A stretch of 15,279 nt of DNA, from positions 1 to 15,279 of the forward strand of contig JASBSE010000009.1 in assembly GCA_030149115.1 (NCBI GenBank). The letters are read 5' to 3'. This document shows, piece after piece, positions 8,452-13,607 of this stretch. Below the pieces are notes generated by a model, which saw only the letters and a list, made by a program, of their open reading frames with translations, was not told the DNA's origin and made no database searches. Every line of letters starts with the position of its first letter. The stretch's first letter is position 1. This DNA is from Winogradskyella sp. Its GTDB lineage: Bacteria > Bacteroidota > Bacteroidia > Flavobacteriales > Flavobacteriaceae. The position numbers were made by a program, and so were the translations under genes.

Positions 8452-9867
8452 ATGAAAATAGAACAGATTTACACAGGTTGTTTAGCGCATGCAGCTTATT
8501 ACTTAGAGAGTAATGGAGAAGCCGCTATTTTTGATCCACTTCGAGAGGTTCAGCCATATATTAAAAGAGCAAAGCTTGACGATGCAAAAATCAAATATAT
8601 CTTTGAAACGCATTTCCATGCAGACTTTGTTTCAGGTCATTTAGATCTTAAAGAAAAAACAGGAGCTAAAATTGTATTTGGACCAACAGCAAAGCCAAAC
8701 TACGAAGCTATCGTAGCAGAAGATGGTCAGGTGTTTGAAGTAGGTAATTACAAAGTTAAAGTCATTCATACACCAGGTCATACTATGGAAAGTACAACCT
8801 ATTTATTGATAGACGAAAACGGAAAAGAACACGGACTTGTTACAGGTGATACATTATTTATAGGTGATGTTGGTAGGCCAGACCTAGCACAAAAAGTAGT
8901 TGCGGAACTTACTCAAGATAAACTAGCTTCTCATCTATACGATTCTTTGCGTAATAAAATTATGCCATTGAGTGATGATTTAATCGTGTATCCAAATCAT
9001 GGTGCAGGATCTGCTTGTGGTAAAAACATGAGTAAAGAAACTACAGATACGCTTGGTAATCAGAAGAAAACTAATTATGCACTCCGTGCAGATATGACCA
9101 GAGAAGAGTTTATAGAAGAACTGTTAGACGGTTTAACAGAGCCGCCAGGCTATTTTCCGCAGAATGTGCTAATGAATATTAAAGGTTACGAGAGCTTTGA
9201 CAAGGTTATGGATAAAGCTCAAAATCCATTATCACCAAAAGCTTTTGAAGCTGCTGCTAACGAAACGGAGGCTATTGTATTAGACGTACGCCATCAATCA
9301 GAATTTATCAAAGGACATATTCCACGTTCTATCTTTATAGGTATAGATGGCAATTTTGCGCCTTGGGTAGGAGCATTAATTGTAGATGTTACACAACCTA
9401 TTTTATTAGTAGCTCCAAAAGGAAGAGAAGAAGAGGTGGTTACAAGATTATCTAGAGTTGGTTTTGATAATGTTATAGGCTACTTAGATGGAGGATTTGA
9501 GGCTTGGAAAGATGCAAATATGGAAATTGACACTATTACGTCAATTTCTGCTGAGGAATTTGCAAAGGACTTTGAAGATAAAAAAGATGTTGTTTTTGAT
9601 GTTAGAAGAGAAGGAGAATATGTTGCTGAACATGTGGATGGCGCTAAGAATACACAACTAGATTATTTAAATAATTACCTAAGCGAATTTCCAGAAGATA
9701 AAACCTTCTATGTGCATTGTGCAGGTGGATATAGATCTGTAATAGCTGCTTCAATTCTAAAAAGTAGAGGTATACATAATTTGGTAGACGTAGCAGGCGG
9801 TTATGGTGCTATTAAGAACACAGATATACCAACAACGGATTATGTGTGTCCATCAAAATTAAAATAA
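8452..9867 (+). CDS. Persulfide dioxygenase-sulfurtransferase, MBL-pseudorhodanese-rhodanese (CstB-like)
   Basis: Cytoplasmic enzyme of 471 residues expected to oxidise low-molecular-weight persulfides with O2 to sulfite and, with its rhodanese domain, to thiosulfate. The N-terminal metallo-beta-lactamase domain (1 to about 245) has THFHADFVSGH (His54, His56, Asp58, His63), HTPGH (His110), GDTLFIGD (Asp133) and YPNHG (His183), the ETHE1-like set that binds one non-haem Fe(II). The middle rhodanese fold (about 262-358) has LLVAPKGREEE where the catalytic Cys loop should be, so it has no nucleophile. The C-terminal rhodanese (about 363-471) has an intact loop HCAGGYRS with Cys423. This order and the dead middle domain match Staphylococcus aureus CstB in architecture. 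No signal peptide. It is followed by a strong terminator, so it is probably monocistronic. A generic MBL hydrolase is an unlikely alternative given the gene context. Confidence 0.9.
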   Translation: MKIEQIYTGCLAHAAYYLESNGEAAIFDPLREVQPYIKRAKLDDAKIKYIFETHFHADFVSGHLDLKEKTGAKIVFGPTAKPNYEAIVAEDGQVFEVGNYKVKVIHTPGHTMESTTYLLIDENGKEHGLVTGDTLFIGDVGRPDLAQKVVAELTQDKLASHLYDSLRNKIMPLSDDLIVYPNHGAGSACGKNMSKETTDTLGNQKKTNYALRADMTREEFIEELLDGLTEPPGYFPQNVLMNIKGYESFDKVMDKAQNPLSPKAFEAAANETEAIVLDVRHQSEFIKGHIPRSIFIGIDGNFAPWVGALIVDVTQPILLVAPKGREEEVVTRLSRVGFDNVIGYLDGGFEAWKDANMEIDTITSISAEEFAKDFEDKKDVVFDVRREGEYVAEHVDGAKNTQLDYLNNYLSEFPEDKTFYVHCAGGYRSVIAASILKSRGIHNLVDVAGGYGAIKNTDIPTTDYVCPSKLK

Positions 9868-9890
9868 ACTTAAAAGTCATAATTAATAGA

Positions 9891-9924
9891 GCATGTGTTA
9901 CAAAAAGTGGCACATGCTTTTTTT
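9891..9924 (+). terminator. Rho-independent terminator after the MBL-rhodanese gene
   Basis: Stem GCATGTG (9891-9897) with CACATGC (9911-9917), extendable to 11 pairs through TTAC/GTGG with two G-U pairs, loop AAAAA, then seven T (9918-9924). It starts 23 nt after the stop at 9867. Confidence 0.85.
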
Positions 9925-9926
9925 GT

Positions 9927-9970
9927 GTAACATAGGTTACGCTATGTCAACGGTTAAACAACTAATTTTA
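9927..9970 (+). promoter_or_regulatory. Promoter 3 of the sulfide regulon (rhodanese operon)
   Basis: Dyad GTAAC-ATAG-GTTAC at 9927-9940, two bases after the terminator T-tract of the previous gene. The different spacer (ATAG, versus AAAA or TTTT) shows that the half-sites are what is conserved. The -7-like box TAATTTTA (9963-9970) again starts 29.5 nt after the dyad centre. The start codon is at 9997. Confidence 0.72.
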
Positions 9971-9996
9971 CGATAGTTAAAAATAAAATTATTCTT

Positions 9997-10335
9997 ATGT
10001 CATTTTTCACTTCATTATTTGGTTCTAAAACATCACAAAGCGATGTTATAAAACTATTGTCACCAGAAGAATTTAAAGTACAAGTTGAAAACAACAAAGT
10101 TCAATTGATAGATGTTAGAACACCACCTGAATTTAAAGGAGGTCATATAAAAGGGGCAAAAAATATAGACTTTTTCTCAGGAAGGTTTAATGTAGAATTT
10201 AATAAGTTAAACAAGGATAAGGCCGTTTATGTATACTGTCGTAGTGGTAGTAGAAGCAGACAAACATCTAAAAAACTTGAAGCTATGGGATTTAAAGAAG
10301 TCTATGACTTAAGAGGTGGAATATTAAGATATTAA
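9997..10335 (+). CDS. Single-domain rhodanese-like sulfurtransferase
   Basis: A 112-residue protein with one rhodanese domain filling nearly the whole chain: LIDVRTPPEFKGGHI (37-51), the active-site loop YCRSGSRSR with nucleophile Cys81, and the closing DLRGGI. Single-domain rhodaneses carry sulfane sulfur as a Cys persulfide and pass it between donors and acceptors such as sulfite (giving thiosulfate) or thiols. The short N-terminus (FFTSLFG) is mildly hydrophobic but is not a convincing signal peptide, so a cytoplasmic location is most likely. First gene of a tight three-gene operon, with 10 nt to the cytochrome lipoprotein gene. It could play the sulfurtransferase part that CstA plays in staphylococci, although it lacks CstA's extra domains. 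Confidence 0.92.
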   Translation: MSFFTSLFGSKTSQSDVIKLLSPEEFKVQVENNKVQLIDVRTPPEFKGGHIKGAKNIDFFSGRFNVEFNKLNKDKAVYVYCRSGSRSRQTSKKLEAMGFKEVYDLRGGILRY

Positions 10336-10345
10336 TAAGATTTTT

Positions 10346-11362
10346 ATGAAGTACGGTTTATTATTATTGTTCTCTGTCTTTGTTTTGAGTTGTAATAACT
10401 CTAATAATAAAGATTTATCTGCCTTTGAAAAAAACATGCAGGCAAATAATCATCCAGGCAAAAAACTAATGGAGAACAATTGTTACGTTTGCCATAGTCC
10501 AACTGCCAGTCATGATGATAGAATTGCTCCTCCTATGGTAGCTATAAAAAAGCACTATATTGATGATGAAATTACCAAGGAACAATTTATAGCAGATATG
10601 AAAGCTTGGATAAAAAATCCAAACGAGGCTGATGCCAAAATGAGAGGTGCTGTTAGACGCTTTGGAGTAATGCCAAAACAAGCTTTCCCAGAAGAAACTA
10701 TTGAGAAAATTGCCGATTACATGTACGATTTTGAAATTGATCAGCCAGAATGGTTTGAAGATCATTTTAATGAAGAAAAAGGAAAGCATAAAGGAAAAGG
10801 TCAGGGAAATGGACAAGGCATGGGACAAGGTAAAGGTAAACATCAGCAACAAGCACAAACCAGTTATGAAGATTTACCTTATGGAGAAAGAGGGTTAAAG
10901 TACTCTTTAACCACCAAAGCTGTTTTGGGTAAAAATCTTATGGGTACTATTCAGCAAAAAGGCACTTTAGCCGCTTTAGAGTTTTGTAATGTTAGAGCTT
11001 ATCCGTTAACCGATAGCATGGCTGTTGTTCATAATGCTAACATTAAGCGTGTAAGTGATAAACCACGAAATCAAAAAAATAAGGCCAATAAAGAAGAGTT
11101 GGATTATATTGAAACTTTTAAAAACCTTCTTTCAGAGAAAAAGGAAATCAATCCAATTGTAAAGGAAACAGAAGACGATGTTCATGTATACTACCCAATT
11201 ATAACAAATACAATGTGTCTACAATGTCATGGTAAACCAGAAACTAATATTAAGCCAGATATTTTAAAATCATTAACTTTACTATATCCTGAAGACAAGG
11301 CTAAAGGTTATTCAGAAAATCAGGTAAGAGGTATTTGGAATGTGTCTTTCAAAAAGAATTAA
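10346..11362 (+). CDS. Lipoprotein with cytochrome c domain and C-terminal DUF3365 (Tll0287-like) haem domain
   Basis: A 338-residue exported lipoprotein. The signal peptide ends in a lipobox VLSC with Cys16 as the lipidated residue. The N-terminal domain (about 30-130) is a small c-type cytochrome: haem motif CYVCH (46-50) and a likely axial Met in FGVMPKQ (Met109). A low-complexity linker rich in Gly, Lys, Gln and His (about 144-172) follows. The C-terminal domain (about 180-338) resembles the Tll0287-like DUF3365 family: LEFCNVRAYPLTD, a second haem motif CLQCH (291-295), then YPEDKAKGYSENQVRGIWNVSF near the end. Two covalent haems facing the periplasm or cell surface are therefore expected. 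Position between rhodanese and thioredoxin genes, under a shared operator, suggests electron transfer or redox/ligand sensing linked to sulfur chemistry. The function is not established. Confidence 0.87.
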   Translation: MKYGLLLLFSVFVLSCNNSNNKDLSAFEKNMQANNHPGKKLMENNCYVCHSPTASHDDRIAPPMVAIKKHYIDDEITKEQFIADMKAWIKNPNEADAKMRGAVRRFGVMPKQAFPEETIEKIADYMYDFEIDQPEWFEDHFNEEKGKHKGKGQGNGQGMGQGKGKHQQQAQTSYEDLPYGERGLKYSLTTKAVLGKNLMGTIQQKGTLAALEFCNVRAYPLTDSMAVVHNANIKRVSDKPRNQKNKANKEELDYIETFKNLLSEKKEINPIVKETEDDVHVYYPIITNTMCLQCHGKPETNIKPDILKSLTLLYPEDKAKGYSENQVRGIWNVSFKKN

Positions 11363-11371
11363 GCATCAATT

Positions 11372-11668
11372 ATGAGCAAGTTTTCAGAAATAATCAATAA
11401 AGACAAGCTTGTGCTTGTCGATTTTTTTGCAGAGTGGTGTGGACCTTGTAAAATGATGTCGCCTATCCTAAAACAAGTTAAGGATAATCTTGGAGGTAGA
11501 GTCTCTATTATAAAAATTGATGTTGATAAAAACCAAACTTTAGCTACTAAATATCAAGTTAGAGGTGTACCAACCTTAATGTTGTTTAAAAATGGAGAGC
11601 AGGTATGGAGACAATCTGGTCTACTTCAAAAAGACGACTTAATAAATATTATTACCAGTAACGATTAG
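11372..11668 (+). CDS. Thioredoxin
   Basis: A 98-residue cytoplasmic thioredoxin with active site WCGPC (Cys23 and Cys26), the cis-Pro loop RGVPTL (Pro67) and the usual FFAEWCGPCKMMSP context. No signal peptide. Last gene of the operon with rhodanese and the cytochrome lipoprotein, starting 9 nt after the latter's stop. In this setting it plausibly reduces persulfides or the enzyme-bound persulfide of the rhodaneses, releasing sulfide. A hairpin terminator lies about 80 nt downstream. Confidence 0.95.
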   Translation: MSKFSEIINKDKLVLVDFFAEWCGPCKMMSPILKQVKDNLGGRVSIIKIDVDKNQTLATKYQVRGVPTLMLFKNGEQVWRQSGLLQKDDLINIITSND

Positions 11669-11746
11669 AATTAAATAGTCGTTAGCATTACATGTTTTCT
11701 TTAAATCTTCAATTTTTAGTATAATATTCTGTTGATGTATTGCTTT

Positions 11747-11777
11747 AGCAACTCTCTAATTAAAGGGTTGCTTTTTT
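11747..11777 (+). terminator. Rho-independent terminator after the thioredoxin operon
   Basis: AGCAACTCT (11747-11755) pairs with AGGGTTGCT (11764-11772) through nine pairs with one G-U, followed by a run of T to 11777. The rest of the 256-nt gap up to the SQR gene holds this hairpin and promoter 4; nothing else was seen. Confidence 0.8.
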
Positions 11778-11836
11778 GTTATTATATTAAAAAAATGAAT
11801 CAAAATTTAATGTTTATTTAATTTAACAAGCGTTTA

Positions 11837-11880
11837 TGTAACAAAAGTTACATTCTTTAAGTTAAAACAATCTAATTTTA
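11837..11880 (+). promoter_or_regulatory. Promoter 4 of the sulfide regulon (SQR gene)
   Basis: Dyad TGTAAC-AAAA-GTTACA at 11837-11852, the same 16-mer core as promoter 1 with one more symmetric base pair. The -7-like box TAATTTTA (11873-11880) starts 28.5 nt after the dyad centre, within one base of the other three, and is identical to the box in promoter 3. The start codon is at 11925. Confidence 0.72.
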
Positions 11881-11924
11881 AACAGATTGATAACTAACTA
11901 ACACTAAATAAACAATTTACATTT

Positions 11925-13187
11925 ATGAAATCTCACTATCAAATTTTAGTAATTGGTGGAGGTACAGGAGGGATAATGACTTCTGCCAACTTATTAGCCA
12001 AAGATAAATCCTTAGATATAGGTTTAATAGAGCCAGCTGAGTGGCACTACTACCAACCAGCATGGACACTTGTAGGCGGAGGAACCTATGATTTTGAAAA
12101 AACAAAACGACCAATGTCTTCTGTAATGCCAGAAGATGTTGATTGGATTAAAGATTTTGCAACAGGCTTTAATCCTGAAGGAAATGCAGTCTCAACAAAA
12201 GAAAGTGGTGATATTACTTACGATTATTTAATTGTGTCTCCAGGTCTTGTTATGGATACATCACTTATTGAAGGTTTAACGGAGTCTTTAGGAAAAGGAG
12301 TAGTTTGTAGTAATTACACAGATCCAAAACATACCTGGGAAGTTTTAAGAAATTTTAAAGGAGGTAATGCTGTTTTTACACAACCTACCACACCAATTAA
12401 ATGTGGAGGAGCACCACAAAAAATAGCCTATTTAGCAGCAGACTATTTTAAAAAGAATGGTCTTAAAAATAAGAGTAATGTTGTTTTTGCTACACCTGGT
12501 TCCGTAATTTTTGGAGTTAAAGAAATTAGAGAAAGTTTAATGCAGGTTATTAGTAGATATGGCATTCACTTTAAACCATTTTATGCACCAATAAAGATTG
12601 ATGGCGAAAACCAAATGGTAACATTTAAAGGTGTTGGTACTGGCGAAAATAAATGCGTTATTAATGAAGATAATGAGCTTAGAGAAGTCATGTCTGGTGA
12701 ACAAATTATTGAGATGCCTTTTGATATGCTTCACTTAGCACCACCACAGACTGCGCCAAAATTTGTAAAAGAGTCTTCTTTAGTAAATGAAGCAGGTTGG
12801 TTAGATGTAGATATACATACACTACAACATAACAAATATTCAAACATATTCGGTTTAGGTGATGTAGCTGCCTTACCAACGGCAAAGACAGGTGCAGCTA
12901 TACGTAAACAAGTACCAGTGGTTTCGGATAATATACTTCAATTAATTGCCCATAACAAAAAAGGAAATAAATCCTACAACGGTTATTCATCTTGTCCACT
13001 AGTAACGGGTTATGGCAAAATGATTTTAGCCGAGTTTGATTATGATAATAACTTTATTCCAGACCCTAAGTTAAAGCAAATGCTTGTTTTTAATAGCGAA
13101 AAAGAGCATTGGAGACTTTGGATGCTTAAAAAATATGGATTGCCATATTTATATTGGAATAAAATGATGAAAGGAAAAGAGGTTTAA
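11925..13187 (+). CDS. sqr: Sulfide:quinone oxidoreductase, SQOR type
   Basis: A 420-residue FAD enzyme bound to the membrane surface that oxidises sulfide to a persulfide or sulfane sulfur and passes electrons to the quinone pool. It has the N-terminal FAD motif VIGGGTGG (9-16), the region WHYYQPAWTLVGGG (40-53), the redox Cys160 in PIKCGGAPQK, the second redox Cys357 in SSCPLVTGYG, and the second FAD motif GLGDVAALPTAKTGAA (310-325). The two Cys contexts closely resemble mitochondrial SQOR (type II), which gives its sulfur to small acceptors, and less the bacterial type I enzymes. It is monocistronic, with its own operator-promoter and terminator. As the entry step of sulfide oxidation it supplies the persulfide used by the MBL-rhodanese enzyme. 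A generic NADH dehydrogenase-like flavoprotein is excluded by the paired cysteines. Confidence 0.93.
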   Translation: MKSHYQILVIGGGTGGIMTSANLLAKDKSLDIGLIEPAEWHYYQPAWTLVGGGTYDFEKTKRPMSSVMPEDVDWIKDFATGFNPEGNAVSTKESGDITYDYLIVSPGLVMDTSLIEGLTESLGKGVVCSNYTDPKHTWEVLRNFKGGNAVFTQPTTPIKCGGAPQKIAYLAADYFKKNGLKNKSNVVFATPGSVIFGVKEIRESLMQVISRYGIHFKPFYAPIKIDGENQMVTFKGVGTGENKCVINEDNELREVMSGEQIIEMPFDMLHLAPPQTAPKFVKESSLVNEAGWLDVDIHTLQHNKYSNIFGLGDVAALPTAKTGAAIRKQVPVVSDNILQLIAHNKKGNKSYNGYSSCPLVTGYGKMILAEFDYDNNFIPDPKLKQMLVFNSEKEHWRLWMLKKYGLPYLYWNKMMKGKEV

Positions 13188-13221
13188 TCAATCCCTTAAT
13201 TTTGAATTAATAGCAACTAAG

Positions 13222-13252
13222 AGCATCTTAATTATTTTAAGATGCTTTTTTA
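13222..13252 (+). terminator. Rho-independent terminator after SQR
   Basis: Ten-pair stem AGCATCTTAA (13222-13231) with TTAAGATGCT (13237-13246), five-base loop, then T up to 13251. It starts 34 nt after the SQR stop. Confidence 0.87.
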
Positions 13253-13256
13253 TTAA

Positions 13257-13300
13257 CTGACAAATGTCATCTTTATTATTAAACTTAAGAGTTAATTTAG
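13257..13300 (+). promoter_or_regulatory. Possible fifth, diverged operator-promoter (small membrane protein gene)
   Basis: Dyad TGAC-AAAT-GTCA at 13258-13269. Aligned on its centre it keeps T-R-A-C-N4-G-T-Y-A of the GTAAC-N4-GTTAC sites. The box TAATTTAG (13293-13300, five of the six fixed bases of TAnnTTTG) starts 29.5 nt after its centre, the same offset as in promoters 1-3. The start codon is at 13329. It could be a weaker site for the same regulator or a site for a related one; a chance dyad remains possible. Confidence 0.45.
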
Positions 13301-13328
13301 CCTTTGTAAACGAAAAATAGATTAACCA

Positions 13329-13475
13329 ATGAACAACTCTTTACTAATATATGATCACAGCAACGGAGTTATAATGATTACAGTTTTTGCTCTAGTTTGC
13401 GTTATTTTAGTAGCCGTCCTCGTTAATTTTATGTCTGGAGGAAAAAAGAAAAACGATAGCAACGAAACTAACTAA
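13329..13475 (+). CDS. Small single-pass membrane protein (48 residues)
   Basis: Not recognised as a known family. ATG at 13329, stop at 13473-13475. The chain has a polar N-terminus (MNNSLLIYDHSNG), one hydrophobic helix from about residue 14 to 35 (VIMITVFALVCVILVAVLV), then a short positively charged tail (GGKKKNDSNETN). By the positive-inside rule the tail is cytoplasmic. Support for a real gene comes from its clear membrane-protein layout, a promoter-like dyad and -7 box 29-72 nt upstream, its own hairpin terminator 18 nt downstream, and isolation between terminators on both sides. It may act with SQR or respiratory components at the membrane, but that is inferred only from position. Confidence 0.6.
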   Translation: MNNSLLIYDHSNGVIMITVFALVCVILVAVLVNFMSGGKKKNDSNETN

Positions 13476-13492
13476 ACTAATTTAACTTTATG

Positions 13493-13524
13493 TATTGTAT
13501 AGCTCTTAAGCTGTGCAATATTTT
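13493..13524 (+). terminator. Hairpin terminator after the small membrane protein gene
   Basis: TATTGTATAGCT (13493-13504) pairs with AGCTGTGCAATA (13509-13520) over twelve pairs, two of them G-U, with a CTTA loop, followed by only four T. The short T-tract makes it a moderate terminator for the + strand. Confidence 0.6.
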
Positions 13525-13550
13525 GAAATTCTTCTTGAATTTTGGGCTAA

Positions 13551-13586
13551 AAAAAGAGGCTCGATTTTATAATCGAGCCTCTTTTT
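13551..13586. terminator. Perfect bidirectional terminator between convergent genes
   Basis: Sixteen-pair perfect stem: AAAAAGAGGCTCGATT (13551-13566) with its complement at 13571-13586, and loop TTAT. The A-run on one side and T-run on the other give a U-tract on both strands. It ends transcripts of the - strand receptor gene (stop at 13608) and backs up the + strand terminator just before it. Confidence 0.92.
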
Positions 13587-13607
13587 ATTGTTATAACTTG
13601 GTTAAGT

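Noticed and set aside
9897..9911. GTTAC-AAAAA-GTGGC, which looks like a broken operator
   Set aside because: Those bases form the upper stem and loop of the terminator; the right half does not match the operator and the spacer is one base too long.
10466..10858. 130-codon open frame on the - strand inside the cytochrome lipoprotein gene
   Set aside because: Antisense to a gene with two haem motifs and a lipobox; its composition (runs of Phe, Leu, Ser) is what the reverse of a Lys/Glu-rich gene gives.
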